A DNA stretch of 64,000 bases from Streptomyces sp. NRRL B-1140 (lineage in GTDB: Bacteria > Actinomycetota > Actinomycetes > Streptomycetales > Streptomycetaceae): the NCBI RefSeq assembly GCF_001280065.1, contig NZ_LGEA01000014.1:124001-188000 (forward strand), in the 5' to 3' direction. Both the position numbers and the translations under genes were made by a program. Within the stretch, counting starts at the first letter, position 1, and each line of letters begins with the position of its first letter. Below are positions 17,771-26,961 of this stretch, one piece after another. Below the pieces are notes generated by a model. That model had not been told where the DNA came from. It did not search any database and worked only from the letters and a program-made list of their open reading frames with translations.

Positions 17771-18408
17771 ACACGCTGAACTCCGAGGCGTTCGTCCTCT
17801 TCGGCCAGCACATCCTCTGGTCCGACATGGTCGGCAACCTCTTCGGCCTGGCCGCCCTCGCCCTCGGCTGGCGGCGCTCCATCTGGACCTGGCCCGTGCA
17901 GTTCCTGGCCGGCCTCATCCTCTTCGGCGCCTTCTACGGCCATCTCACCGGCAGCGCGGGCAAGCAGGCGGTCGTCATGATCGTCGCCCTGTACGGCTGG
18001 TGGCAGTGGCAGCGCGGCAAGGGCCAGGGGGAAGACGGCCACATCGCCGTGCGGTTCGCCACCTGGCGCGAGCGCGCCGCGATGGTCGCGGCGGCGGCCG
18101 CCGGCACGGTCGCGGTGGCACTGCTGTTCACGGCGTACCCTGCCCTGTCCTGGGACCCCTGGCCCGACGCCTACATCTTCGTCGGCACCGTCGTCGCGAT
18201 GTACGCCCAGGCCCGCGGCATGGTCGAGTTCTGGTTCGCCTGGCTCCTCGTCGACGTCGTCGGCGTCCCCCTGAACTTCGCCAACGGCTACGCCTTCTCC
18301 GGCTTCGTCTACGTCATCTACGGCGCGCTCGTCCTGTGGGGCCTGCGCGACTGGTGGCTGCGCTCGCGTCAGGCCGCGCGGCCCACCCTGGAAGGAGCGC
18401 CGGCATGA
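17767..18408 (+). CDS. ribM: PnuC-family riboflavin transporter RibM
   Basis: A 213-residue membrane protein with about 7 hydrophobic segments and the PnuC-type [18 protein letters not shown] and ALYGWWQW motifs. PnuC proteins carry nicotinamide riboside, but members inside FMN-controlled rib operons of Streptomyces and Corynebacterium have been shown to carry riboflavin (RibM). The GTG start overlaps the ribE stop by 4 bases, and its own stop overlaps the ribBA ATG, so translation is coupled through the three genes. Confidence 0.88.
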   Translation: MNTLNSEAFVLFGQHILWSDMVGNLFGLAALALGWRRSIWTWPVQFLAGLILFGAFYGHLTGSAGKQAVVMIVALYGWWQWQRGKGQGEDGHIAVRFATWRERAAMVAAAAAGTVAVALLFTAYPALSWDPWPDAYIFVGTVVAMYAQARGMVEFWFAWLLVDVVGVPLNFANGYAFSGFVYVIYGALVLWGLRDWWLRSRQAARPTLEGAPA

Positions 18409-19694
18409 GCGCCACGACCACCCTGTACAGCACCGACGACATCGAGAACTTCGCGCTCGACCCCGTGGAACAGGCCATCGCCGACATCGCGGCCGGCCGC
18501 CCCGTCGTGGTCGTCGACGACGAGGACCGGGAGAACGAGGGCGACCTCGTCATCGCCGCCGAGAAGGCGACCCCGGAGATCGTCGCCTTCATGATGAGCG
18601 AGTGCCGCGGCCTGATCTGCGCCCCCATGGAGGGCGACGAACTGGACCGGCTGAAGCTCCCGCAGATGGTCGAGGACAACACCGAGTCGATGAAGACCGC
18701 CTTCACGGTCTCCGTCGACGCCTCCGCCGCCCACGGCGTCAGCACCGGCATCTCCGCCTCCGACCGCGCCACCACGCTCCGGCTGCTCGCCGACGGCGTC
18801 TCGGGGCCCGGCGACCTCGTCCGCCCCGGCCACATCTTCCCGCTGCGCGCCCGGCCCGGCGGTGTGCTCACCCGCAACGGCCACACCGAGGCCGCCGTCG
18901 ACCTCGCCCGCCTGGCGGGCCTGCGCCCGGCCGGCGCGATCGTCGAGATCGCCGGCGAGGACGGCACCATGCTGCGCCTGCCCGAACTGATCCCCTTCGC
19001 CCGCAAGCACGGCCTGACGATCATCTCCATCGAGGACCTGATCGCCTACCGCCGCGGCAGCGAGCCCACCGTCCGCCGCGAGGCCACCACCCGGCTGCCC
19101 ACCGCCCACGGCACCTTCACGGCCCACGGCTACCGCTCCACCGTCGACGGCGTCGAGCACGTCGCCCTGGTGCACGGCGAGATCGGCGACGGCCAGGACG
19201 TCCTCGTGCGCGTCCACTCCGAATGCCTCACCGGAGACGTCTTCGGCTCGGCCCGCTGCGACTGCGGTCCCCAGCTCGACGCCTCCCTGGCCCGCATCCA
19301 GGAGGAGGGCCGGGGAGTCGTGGTCTACCTGCGCGGACACGAGGGCCGCGGCATCGGCCTGATGTCCAAGCTGCGCGCCTACGAACTCCAGGAGCGCGGC
19401 CGCGACACCCTCGACGCCAACCTCGAACTCGGCCTGCCCGCCGACGCCCGTGACTACGCCGCCGGCGCACAGATCCTCGCCGACCTCGGCGTGCGCGGCG
19501 TCCGCCTGCTGACCAACAACCCCGACAAGACCGACGCGCTCGTCCGCCACGGCATCGCGGTCAGGGCCCGCGTGCCCATGCCCGTGAACGCCGGCGAGCA
19601 CAACCTCCGCTACCTGCGCACCAAGCGGGACCGGATGGGCCACGACCTGCCCTGGCTGGACACGGCCCCCGTGCCGGCCTGCGGCAACCAGTAA
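18405..19694 (+). CDS. ribBA: Bifunctional DHBP synthase / GTP cyclohydrolase II
   Basis: A 429-residue fusion. Residues about 20-215 are 3,4-dihydroxy-2-butanone-4-phosphate synthase ([16 protein letters not shown], and [13 protein letters not shown]). Residues about 220-425 are GTP cyclohydrolase II, with the zinc cysteines in [16 protein letters not shown] and the catalytic [10 protein letters not shown] segment. It makes both riboflavin precursors. GAAGGAG precedes the ATG at 18405. Confidence 0.96.
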   Translation: MSATTTLYSTDDIENFALDPVEQAIADIAAGRPVVVVDDEDRENEGDLVIAAEKATPEIVAFMMSECRGLICAPMEGDELDRLKLPQMVEDNTESMKTAFTVSVDASAAHGVSTGISASDRATTLRLLADGVSGPGDLVRPGHIFPLRARPGGVLTRNGHTEAAVDLARLAGLRPAGAIVEIAGEDGTMLRLPELIPFARKHGLTIISIEDLIAYRRGSEPTVRREATTRLPTAHGTFTAHGYRSTVDGVEHVALVHGEIGDGQDVLVRVHSECLTGDVFGSARCDCGPQLDASLARIQEEGRGVVVYLRGHEGRGIGLMSKLRAYELQERGRDTLDANLELGLPADARDYAAGAQILADLGVRGVRLLTNNPDKTDALVRHGIAVRARVPMPVNAGEHNLRYLRTKRDRMGHDLPWLDTAPVPACGNQ

Positions 19695-19713
19695 GAGAGC
19701 ACGAAGGAGAGAC

Positions 19714-20199
19714 GTGAGCGGCAAGGGTGCACCGGAACTGTCCGTACGCAATGTGGGTGACCTCCGGGTCGCCGTCATCGCGGCACAGTGGCACGAGAAG
19801 GTGATGAACGGCCTGGTCGACGGCGCCCTGCGCGCCCTGCACGACCTGGGCATCGACGAGCCGACCCTGCTCAGGGTCCCCGGCAGCTGGGAGCTCCCGG
19901 TCGTCGCCAAGGTCCTCGCGGGCCGCGGCTACGACGCGATCGTCGCCCTCGGCGTCGTCATCCGCGGCGGAACCCCCCACTTCGAGTACGTGTGCCAGGG
20001 CGTGACCCAGGGCCTCACCCAGGTCTCCGTCGACACCGGCGTCCCCGTCGGCTTCGGCCTGCTGACCTGCGACACCGAGGAACAGGCCCTGGACCGTGCC
20101 GGGATCGAGGGCTCCAACGAGGACAAGGGGCACGAGGCGGTGACGGCCGCGGTGGCGACCGCGGCCACCCTCCGCTCAGTATCCGAACCCTGGCACTGA
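19714..20199 (+). CDS. ribH: 6,7-dimethyl-8-ribityllumazine synthase
   Basis: A 161-residue lumazine synthase. Family motifs are [25 protein letters not shown] and the phosphate/active-site segment [29 protein letters not shown] follows. It condenses the DHBP and pyrimidine precursors into lumazine, the RibE substrate. GTG start with GAAGGAGAG upstream. It is the last riboflavin gene, 19 bases after ribBA. Confidence 0.96.
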   Translation: MSGKGAPELSVRNVGDLRVAVIAAQWHEKVMNGLVDGALRALHDLGIDEPTLLRVPGSWELPVVAKVLAGRGYDAIVALGVVIRGGTPHFEYVCQGVTQGLTQVSVDTGVPVGFGLLTCDTEEQALDRAGIEGSNEDKGHEAVTAAVATAATLRSVSEPWH

Positions 20200-20233
20200 C
20201 GAACGGCACACGTGGCATAGGCTGAGCGTCACC

Positions 20234-20506
20234 ATGTCCAAGAAGACGTTCGAGGAGCTCTTCACCGAGCTCCAGCACAAGGCCGCCCAAGGCGACCCCG
20301 CCACTTCCCGCACCGCAGAACTGGTCGGCAAGGGCGTCCACGCCATCGGCAAGAAGGTCGTCGAGGAGGCCGCCGAGGTGTGGATGGCCGCCGAGTACGA
20401 GGGCAAGGAAGCCGCCGCCGAGGAGATCTCGCAGCTGCTGTACCACGTCCAGGTGATGATGGTCGCCCGAGGCATCTCCCTCGACGACGTCTACGCCCAC
20501 CTCTGA
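20234..20506 (+). CDS. hisE: Phosphoribosyl-ATP pyrophosphohydrolase
   Basis: A 90-residue MazG-fold protein with the metal-binding motif [17 protein letters not shown] and [11 protein letters not shown] in the N-terminal part. It catalyses the second step of histidine biosynthesis (PR-ATP to PR-AMP). It lies 34 bases after ribH and 47 before hisG, in the same direction, so it may be partly read from the rib operon. Confidence 0.94.
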   Translation: MSKKTFEELFTELQHKAAQGDPATSRTAELVGKGVHAIGKKVVEEAAEVWMAAEYEGKEAAAEEISQLLYHVQVMMVARGISLDDVYAHL

Positions 20507-20553
20507 GCCGCATCCCCGTCCCCGCACAACACCACGCAAAGGAAGCCGACCTC

Positions 20554-21402
20554 ATGCTGCGCATCGCCGTCCCCAACAAGGGTTCCCTGTCCGGCCCTGC
20601 GGCGGAGATGCTGCATGAGGCCGGCTACCAGCAGCGCCGCGAGTCCAAGGAACTGCGGATCGTCGACCCGGTGAACGAGGTCGAGTTCTTCTATCTGCGC
20701 CCCCGCGACATCGCGATCTACGTCGCCTCCGGGCAGCTCGACATCGGCCTCACCGGCCGGGACCTGCTCATCGACTCCGGCGCCGAAGCCGAGGAGATCC
20801 TGCCCCTCGGCTTCGCCCGCTCCACCTTCCGTTACGCCGCCAAGCCCGGCACCATCAGCGGCCTGGCGGACCTGACCGGCAAGACGATCGCCACCTCCTA
20901 CGAGGGCATCGTCGCCGCGCACCTCGCCGAGCAGGGCATCGACGCCTCCGTCGTCCACCTCGACGGTGCCGTCGAGACCGCCATCCAGCTCGGTGTCGCC
21001 CAGGTCATCGCCGACGTCGTCGAGACCGGCACCTCGCTGCGCAACGCCGGCCTCGAGGTCGCCGGTGAGCCGATCATGCAGTCCGAGGCCGTCGTGATCC
21101 GCCGCACCGGCGCCGACGCCGACGACCCCAAGGTGCAGCAGTTCCTGCGCCGCCTCCAGGGCGTCCTGGTCGCCCGGACGTACGTGATGATGGACTACGA
21201 CTGCCGCGTCGAGCAGCTGGAGAAGGCCGTCGCCCTCACGCCCGGCCTGGAGTCCCCGACCGTCTCCCCGCTGCACAACGAGGGCTGGGTCGCCGTCCGC
21301 GCGATGGTCCCGGCCAAGGAAGCCCAGCGGATCATGGACGACCTCTACGACATCGGCGCCCGGGCCATCCTGACCACTGCCATCCACGCCTGCCGTCTCT
21401 GA
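20554..21402 (+). CDS. hisG: ATP phosphoribosyltransferase, long form
   Basis: A 282-residue long-form HisG: MLRIAVPNKGSLS start, catalytic domain with DIGLTGRDLL and the PRPP loop near VETGTSLRNAGL, and a C-terminal ACT-like regulatory domain (about residues 210-282) for histidine feedback inhibition. It catalyses the first committed step of histidine synthesis. AAAGGA lies ahead of the ATG. The paired hisE-hisG unit apart from the main his operon is normal in Streptomyces. Confidence 0.95.
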   Translation: MLRIAVPNKGSLSGPAAEMLHEAGYQQRRESKELRIVDPVNEVEFFYLRPRDIAIYVASGQLDIGLTGRDLLIDSGAEAEEILPLGFARSTFRYAAKPGTISGLADLTGKTIATSYEGIVAAHLAEQGIDASVVHLDGAVETAIQLGVAQVIADVVETGTSLRNAGLEVAGEPIMQSEAVVIRRTGADADDPKVQQFLRRLQGVLVARTYVMMDYDCRVEQLEKAVALTPGLESPTVSPLHNEGWVAVRAMVPAKEAQRIMDDLYDIGARAILTTAIHACRL

Positions 21403-21416
21403 GGGGCGTACGCCAG

Positions 21417-21872
21417 ATGTCCGGTCTGCCCGCCCTGCCCGTCACGTTCCGGCCGGGCAGCACCCGCGTGGTGCTGCTCACCGCGGCCGTCGCCGTCTTC
21501 GTGGTGATCACGGCGGTCGCGATGCTGCTGAAGCAGCTCAGCCCCGCCGAACGCGTGAGCTTCGTCTTCACGGCACTCCTGCTGGACGCCGTGCTGCTCC
21601 TGCTGGCGCGACCCAAGGTCGTCGCCGACGAGGACGGCGTCACTGTCGTCAATCTCACGAACAAGCGCCGTCTGCAGTGGGCGGAGATCCTCCAGGTGAC
21701 CCTCCGCCCCGGTGACCCCTGGGTGTTCCTCAACCTCAGCGACGGCACCAGCCTGCCTGCTCTGGGCATCCAGCCGGGCCTCGCCAAGCAGCGTGCGATC
21801 GCCGATGCCCGCGCCCTGCGGGCCCTCGTCGAAGCCCGTTCGGTGACGGACCCCGAGCGGCGTCAGGGCTGA
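21417..21872 (+). CDS. Membrane protein with bacterial PH domain
   Basis: A 151-residue protein with two membrane segments (about residues 18-38 and 48-64) followed by a bacterial PH-like domain (bPH_6 type): VVADEDGVTVVNLTNKRRLQWAEILQVTL and PWVFLNLSDGTSLPALGI. Such proteins are common in actinobacteria and lack a defined role. It follows hisG by 14 bases and is probably co-transcribed with it. Confidence 0.8.
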   Translation: MSGLPALPVTFRPGSTRVVLLTAAVAVFVVITAVAMLLKQLSPAERVSFVFTALLLDAVLLLLARPKVVADEDGVTVVNLTNKRRLQWAEILQVTLRPGDPWVFLNLSDGTSLPALGIQPGLAKQRAIADARALRALVEARSVTDPERRQG

Positions 21873-21936
21873 CTCGGGGAGATCCTCAGGGCGGTCACCC
21901 TGCCGCATCGGGCCATGTCTTGATTAATCTGTTTCC

Positions 21937-22024
21937 GGAGGCGCGAACGGACGCGCCTCCGCCCCTGCCGCCCCGCCCGGTGCGCCAGGGGCTCCTGCTA
22001 ACCGAGGAGTGACCCCCTCCGGCG
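21937..22024 (+). promoter_or_regulatory. Structured leader: terminator hairpin and bulged stem before the CNNM pair
   Basis: GGAGGCGCG (21937-21945) and CGCGCCTCC (21952-21960) make a perfect 9-bp hairpin, probably the terminator of the hisG/PH-domain unit. A second, bulged stem spans 21983-22024 (CGCC, GGGG and CCT arms pairing with AGG, CCCC and GGCG). Because the following genes are CorC/CNNM-type cation proteins I looked for the M-box and Mn riboswitch consensus and did not find either. Confidence 0.45.
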
Positions 22025-22119
22025 ATGGACGGATCGTCCTGCAGTACCTGCGCCGCCCCCTGCCGACATAGCGCGTGCCTCGCATCCGAGGTGCGCGACC
22101 ATGTGGAGGCGGCGGCATC

Positions 22120-23454
22120 ATGACCACCCCCCTGCTGCTCCTGGCAGCCGCGTTCCTGCTGATTCTCGCCAACGGATTCTTCGTGGCGGCCGAATTCGGA
22201 CTCGTGACGGTCGAGCGGCCCGAGGCCGAGAAGGCCGCCGCCGAGGGCGACCGGCGCGCTCACCGTGTCGTCGAATCGCTCAGGGAACTGTCCTTCCAGC
22301 TCTCCGGCACCCAGCTCGGCATCACCATCACCTCGCTCGTCGTCGGCATGCTCGCCGAACCGGCGCTCGCCGAGCTGCTGCACGGCCCGTTCACCTCGAT
22401 CGGCATCCCCGAGGGAGCCGTCTCCGGTGTCACGGTCGTGGTCGGCATGCTGCTGGCCTCCGCCGTGCAGATGGTGATCGGCGAGCTGCTGCCCAAGAAC
22501 TGGGCGGTGTCCCGGCCACTGCAGGTCGCGCGTTTCGTCGCGGGCCCGCAGCATGTCTTCGCCCGGCTGTTCCGCCCGGTCATCGCCGGCCTCAACGCCG
22601 TGGCGAACCGGCTCGTGCGCGCCCTGGGCATCGAACCCGCCGAGGAGCTGGCCTCGGCCCGCACCCCCGGCGAACTCGTCTCCCTGGCCCGCCACTCGGC
22701 CCTGGCCGGCGCCCTGGAGCAGGACACGGCCGACCTGTTCGTCCGCACCCTGTCGCTGGGCGAGCTCACCGCACAGCACGTGATGACGCCGCGTGTGAAG
22801 GTCAGCGCCCTGCAGTCCTCCGCCACCGCCGAGGACGTCGTCAACCTGACCCGCGCCACCGGCCTGTCCCGTTTCCCCGTCTACCGGGAGAAGATCGACG
22901 AGGTCGTCGGCATGGCCCACCTCAAGGACGCCCTGGCCGTGGCCGTCGGGGACCGGCTGCGCACCCCCGTCGGCCACATCGCCCGCCCGGCGCTGCTCGT
23001 CCCCGAGACGCTGCCCGTGCGGCCGCTCCTCGCCCGCCTGCGCAGCGAGCAGCCCATCGCGGTCGTCGTCGACGAGTACGGCGGCACCGCCGGTGTCGTC
23101 ACCCTGGAGGACATCGTCGAGGAGATCGTCGGCGAGGTCCGCGACGAGCACGACGGCCACGACCTGCCCGAGCTGGCCGCCGCACCCCCCGAGGACGGCA
23201 GGCCCGCCTGGGACGTCGACGGCAGCTGCCGGGTCGACATCCTGCAGCGCATAGGCCTGGAGGTGCCCGAGGGCCCCTACGAGACCGTCGCGGGCCTGAT
23301 CGCCGACCTGCTGGGCCGTATCCCGGCCGTCGGCGACAAGGCGGAGCTGCCCGGCTGGCGCCTGTCCGTGCGCCAGGTCGGCCACTACCGGGCGGAGCGG
23401 GTCCGGCTCGTGCGGACCGCCCCGGTGGTCTCCATGGCGGAGGCCGTCCGATGA
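22120..23454 (+). CDS. CNNM/CorC family membrane protein (hemolysin family), first of pair
   Basis: A 444-residue protein: an N-terminal DUF21/CNNM transmembrane domain (about residues 1-190, with the typical [16 protein letters not shown]), a CBS pair (about 210-330, [19 protein letters not shown] and [28 protein letters not shown]), and a C-terminal CorC/HlyC transporter-associated domain (about 360-435). The family exports Mg2+ or related cations. The ATG at 22120 has GGAGG upstream. Its stop overlaps the next start (ATGA), so the two paralogues may form a heteromer. Confidence 0.9.
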   Translation: MTTPLLLLAAAFLLILANGFFVAAEFGLVTVERPEAEKAAAEGDRRAHRVVESLRELSFQLSGTQLGITITSLVVGMLAEPALAELLHGPFTSIGIPEGAVSGVTVVVGMLLASAVQMVIGELLPKNWAVSRPLQVARFVAGPQHVFARLFRPVIAGLNAVANRLVRALGIEPAEELASARTPGELVSLARHSALAGALEQDTADLFVRTLSLGELTAQHVMTPRVKVSALQSSATAEDVVNLTRATGLSRFPVYREKIDEVVGMAHLKDALAVAVGDRLRTPVGHIARPALLVPETLPVRPLLARLRSEQPIAVVVDEYGGTAGVVTLEDIVEEIVGEVRDEHDGHDLPELAAAPPEDGRPAWDVDGSCRVDILQRIGLEVPEGPYETVAGLIADLLGRIPAVGDKAELPGWRLSVRQVGHYRAERVRLVRTAPVVSMAEAVR

Positions 23455-24527
23455 GCGTGCTCCAGCTTCTCTTCGCCGCGCTGCTCGTGCTCGCCAACGG
23501 CTTCTTCGTCGGCGCCGAGTTCGCGCTGGTCTCCGTACGCCGCAGCCAGATCGAACCGCTCGGCACCGCCCGCTCCCGGCAGGTCCTCCACGGGCTGGAG
23601 CGACTGCCGCAGATGATGGCGGCGGCCCAGTTCGGCATCACCATCTGCTCGCTGACCCTGGGCGCGGTCGCCGAACCGACGGTCGCGCACCTGCTGGAGC
23701 CGGTCTTCGAGTGGATCCACCTGCCGCACGGCATGATCCATCCGCTGACGTACGTCATCGCCCTGGCCGCCGTGGTCTTCTTCCACCTCGTCATCGGCGA
23801 GATGGTCCCGAAGAACCTGGCGATGGCGGCCCCCGAGAAGGTCGCGCTGTGGCTCAGCCCCGGCCTGGTCTGGTTCGCGCGCTTCTGCAAGCCCATCACC
23901 GCCGCCCTCGGCGCCGTCTCGCAGGGCATCCTGCGGCTCTTCCACGTCGAGCCCAAGGACGAGGTGGAGGCCGTCTTCACCAGTGAGCAGCTCAACCGGC
24001 TGGTGGAGGACGCCGGCCAGGCGGGCCTGCTCGACCCCGAGGAGGCCGAGAGCCTGGAGGACGCCCTGGAGCTGGGCTCGCGCCCGGTGACGGACGTCCT
24101 GCTCAAGCGGGAGTCGCTGGTGACGGTCAGCCCGTCGGTCACGCCCGGGCGGATCGTCGAGCTCACCGCCCGCACCGGCTACTCCCGGTTCCCGGTCGCC
24201 GCGGACACCGGCGCGTTCATGGGGTACCTGCACGTCAAGGACGTCCTCGACCTGGAGGACTCCGACCGGGCCGTGCCGCAGCAGCTCTGGCGCCCCATGA
24301 CGACCCTGCGGCCCGAGCTGCCGCTGGACGACGCGCTGACGGTGATGCGGCGCGCGGCGACCCACCTGGCCCAGGTGGCCGACGCGTCCGGGAAGGTGCT
24401 GGGCCTCGTCGCCCTGGAGGACGTGCTGGAGCTGCTGGTGGGTGAGGTGCGGGATCCGGCGCACCGGCAGGTGCACGAGGTGAAGCTGACCGAGCCGAGG
24501 TCGGGTGAAGAGGTGCTGGCGACCTAG
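23451..24527 (+). CDS. CNNM family membrane protein, second of pair
   Basis: A 358-residue paralogue of the preceding gene: a DUF21/CNNM membrane domain (LLVLANGFFVGAEFALVSVRR start) and two CBS motifs (TDVLLKRESLVTVSP; VLGLVALEDVLELLVGEV). It lacks the C-terminal CorC_HlyC domain. The tandem arrangement of a long and a short CNNM protein is seen in many actinobacteria. It is coupled to the upstream gene by a 4-base overlap, and the bidirectional terminator at 24546-24629 closes the operon. Confidence 0.9.
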   Translation: MSVLQLLFAALLVLANGFFVGAEFALVSVRRSQIEPLGTARSRQVLHGLERLPQMMAAAQFGITICSLTLGAVAEPTVAHLLEPVFEWIHLPHGMIHPLTYVIALAAVVFFHLVIGEMVPKNLAMAAPEKVALWLSPGLVWFARFCKPITAALGAVSQGILRLFHVEPKDEVEAVFTSEQLNRLVEDAGQAGLLDPEEAESLEDALELGSRPVTDVLLKRESLVTVSPSVTPGRIVELTARTGYSRFPVAADTGAFMGYLHVKDVLDLEDSDRAVPQQLWRPMTTLRPELPLDDALTVMRRAATHLAQVADASGKVLGLVALEDVLELLVGEVRDPAHRQVHEVKLTEPRSGEEVLAT

Positions 24528-24545
24528 CACCGTGGCTGCGGGCGC

Positions 24546-24629
24546 GTGGGGGCTGGTCGCGCAGTTCCCCGCGCCCCCAGGGCAGGGCACCCACCCAGGG
24601 GCGCGGGGAACTGCGCGACCAGCCCCCAC
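24546..24629. terminator. Bidirectional terminator, 32-bp perfect inverted repeat
   Basis: The left arm (24546-24577, beginning GTGGGGGCTGGTCGCGCAG) and right arm (24598-24629) are perfect reverse complements over 32 bp with a loop of about 20 bases. It sits between convergent genes. The arm contains the GCAGTTCCCCGCGCCCC element that recurs in Streptomyces intergenic DNA; related single copies lie at about 34538-34565 and 55139-55166. Confidence 0.85.
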
Positions 24630-24647
24630 CGGCCCGCGGCCGAGCAC

Positions 24648-26507
24648 TCACATGGCCGACGGATCCTGCGGCCCCCGCCCCGACAAGACCTCCCCGTACG
24701 CCTGCATCAGATCCGGCAACCGCAACGTCGCCAAGTCGTCTCTGCCCAACGCCCCGGGATACACCGACAACCGCAGATCCCGGTACGCGCAGCTCTTCTC
24801 GTACAGCGTCCGCAGGAACCGCCCGTTGCCCAGTTCGTCGATCCATCCCTGGTCCACCACGTGCCCGGCGATGGACCGCAGCTCGTCCAGGGCCTCCTCG
24901 TCCCACAGGTCGCCGTTCTCGGCCGCCAGCACCCTGCCGATCTCGGTGAGTTCGAGCGGCCGGTACGAGGGGAAGTCGACGCGGGTGGTGAAACGGGACG
25001 ACAGGCCGGGGTTCGCGGCGAGCAGGCGGTCCATGCCCTCCGGGTAGCCGGCCAGGATCACCACGAGGTGGTCCCGGTTGTCCTCCGCGCGCTTCAGCAG
25101 CACCTGCAGTGCCTCGTCGCCGTACGCGTCCCCCTTGCCGTAGCCCGAGTTGGACAGCGCGTAGGCCTCGTCGACGAAGAGGACGCCCCCGAGGGCCGAG
25201 TCGATCAGTTCGTTCGCCTTCACGGCCGTCTGCCCGAGGTACTCGCCGACCAGATCGGCCCGCTGCGCCTCGACGAGATGGTCGCCGCCGAGCAGCCCGA
25301 GGGCGTAGAAGACGCGGCCGAGGATGCGGGCGACGGTGGTCTTGCCGGTGCCGGAGGGGCCGGAGAAGACGAAGTGGCGTTTCGGCGGCTGAACGGGCAG
25401 ACCCTGCCCGGCTCGCAGCCGGGCCATGTTCAACTGCGCCGACAGCGCCTTGACCTGGCGCTTCACCGGCTCCAGGCCCACCATGCGCTCGAGCTCGGCG
25501 AGGGCCTCCTCCAGTAACGCCGGGTCGGTGGGCCCGGCGGGCAGGGAGGGGGCGGGGCCCGTCCGCCGACGGACCGGCGGGCCGGTCACCGGAGGCAGGG
25601 GGGCGAGCGGCGGCTCGGGGTCGGGCAGCCGCAGATCGCGTCCTTCGAGGCCGAAGAGCGGATCGAACCCGTCCGTACCGGCCACGGCGTCCTGGCCCGC
25701 GCCGGTGAGCGTGATCGCCGCGAGGTCCGTGGCCTCGTCGTAGCCGTCGCCCTCGGCTATGGCGGCGAGCCGGGCGGAGGTGTCCATGAAGGCCGGGTCG
25801 ACGCGGTGCACGGCGCGGTACAGGGGAAGCGCGGCGGCGCTGCGGCCGGTGCCCTCGTGGGCCCGGGCCAGCCAGTAGCGCAGCTCCTTGCGCTGGGGCT
25901 GCTCGCTGCGGCAGCGCATCAGCGCGGCGGACAGCAGGGGTTCGGCCTGGCCGTACATCTCCAGGCGCACCCGGGCCATACCGCCGAACAGGCCCGCCTC
26001 GATGCCGAGCATCGCGTCGTCGAGCAGGGGGTCGGTGTGGCGGACCAGCTGCTCCCAGTCCTTGACCAGATAGGCGCGGCAGGAGTGCAGGAAGCGGACC
26101 TGGGCATCGGTGTCCACGGGCGGCAACCCGGCGAGGGCCCGGTCCAGCTCGGGGACGTGACGGCCGTCCAGCCAGTGGGAGGCGTGCGCGAGCAGCAGGT
26201 CGCGAGGGCTCTCCAGTACGGGCTGCACCCACCAGCCGAGCCAGTACCAGGAGTTGAGCGTGCGGCGGTAGCGGGAGCGCTGCTCGCCGAAGCGGTCCCG
26301 GTGCCGGAACATCCGCAGCAGCGCGGTCGTCGTGTCGACGCGCAGCGCGTGCAGCCCGAGCCAGGCGTCGGCCATCCCGGCGTCCATCCGCACGGCGTCC
26401 CGGAACTCCTCCTCGGCCTGCGGATACGCGCCCATGGTGTAGGCGTCCACACCTCGCAGCCAGGCGAGGTCGGCCGGGGCCTGTGGGCCCTGCGTGCCGA
26501 AGTCCAT
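24648..26507 (-). CDS. EccA-like AAA+ ATPase with N-terminal TPR-like domain (CbxX/CfxQ family)
   Basis: A 619-residue protein. Residues about 1-300 are a TPR-like helical domain; a Pro-rich linker follows; about 345-610 is the CbxX/CfxQ AAA+ module. Walker A is FSGPSGTGKTTVARILG and Walker B is GVLFVDEAYAL; sensor and arginine-finger regions (LSSRFTTRVDFPSY) follow. The layout matches EccA, the cytosolic ATPase of type VII secretion, but no ESX genes are nearby. The ATG at 26507 is chosen because the TPR region starts there; a GTG one codon earlier is possible. Confidence 0.87.
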   Translation of the reverse strand: MDFGTQGPQAPADLAWLRGVDAYTMGAYPQAEEEFRDAVRMDAGMADAWLGLHALRVDTTTALLRMFRHRDRFGEQRSRYRRTLNSWYWLGWWVQPVLESPRDLLLAHASHWLDGRHVPELDRALAGLPPVDTDAQVRFLHSCRAYLVKDWEQLVRHTDPLLDDAMLGIEAGLFGGMARVRLEMYGQAEPLLSAALMRCRSEQPQRKELRYWLARAHEGTGRSAAALPLYRAVHRVDPAFMDTSARLAAIAEGDGYDEATDLAAITLTGAGQDAVAGTDGFDPLFGLEGRDLRLPDPEPPLAPLPPVTGPPVRRRTGPAPSLPAGPTDPALLEEALAELERMVGLEPVKRQVKALSAQLNMARLRAGQGLPVQPPKRHFVFSGPSGTGKTTVARILGRVFYALGLLGGDHLVEAQRADLVGEYLGQTAVKANELIDSALGGVLFVDEAYALSNSGYGKGDAYGDEALQVLLKRAEDNRDHLVVILAGYPEGMDRLLAANPGLSSRFTTRVDFPSYRPLELTEIGRVLAAENGDLWDEEALDELRSIAGHVVDQGWIDELGNGRFLRTLYEKSCAYRDLRLSVYPGALGRDDLATLRLPDLMQAYGEVLSGRGPQDPSAM

Positions 26508-26961
26508 CACGTCCCCCACGAACCGTGCCCCCGTCGGTATGCCAACGAGCCGTCCCCCGGCCGGCTGCCCTGCTCTCGAACCGCTGTGCCACGGACCGGA
26601 GTTGCACCGTGTGCGAAGCAACCGTCCGCAGGTCGCGACGAGGGCATCGTACCCGCGGCGGCGGCGCCCCCGTAGGGTGCCGCACGGGCCGTTCGGCGAG
26701 GTGGGAGCGGATGCGGCGGACGCGTGCGCGGTGACCCAGGGTGAGCGCTCGGCGTCACGCGGCGGGCGGAAATCCGGAAGAAGACAGAACGAAGCCCCCG
26801 ATCACGGGGGAACAACCGGGGGCTTCGCGTCTGGGGGCGGCTCCGATGCCGCACATTGAGAACGTAAGACCTGTACGGCCCGGCGGTCAAGCCGAGTTGA
26901 AGCACTCCGGCAACTTCTCCCGCAAGGGCTTTCACAGGTTCAGCACACCGCGGGCGGCCCG
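26508..26961. other. Intergenic region with a terminator, no gene seen
   Basis: This 454-base gap lies between two minus-strand genes. It holds the strong hairpin at 26790-26827 and, to the left of that, the promoter region of the EccA-like gene. Open frames here have no ribosome binding site or plausible composition. Confidence 0.5.
26790..26827. terminator. Hairpin terminator
   Basis: CGAAGCCCCC (26790-26799) and GGGGGCTTCG (26818-26827) are perfect 10-bp arms with an 18-base loop. The loop itself repeats GGGGG runs, so alternative folds are possible. It probably ends the transcript of the kinase-like gene read leftwards from 27597. Confidence 0.7.

Noticed and set aside
21937..22119. M-box or Mn riboswitch ahead of the CNNM genes
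   Set aside because: The conserved core sequences of neither class are present; only generic stems are visible.
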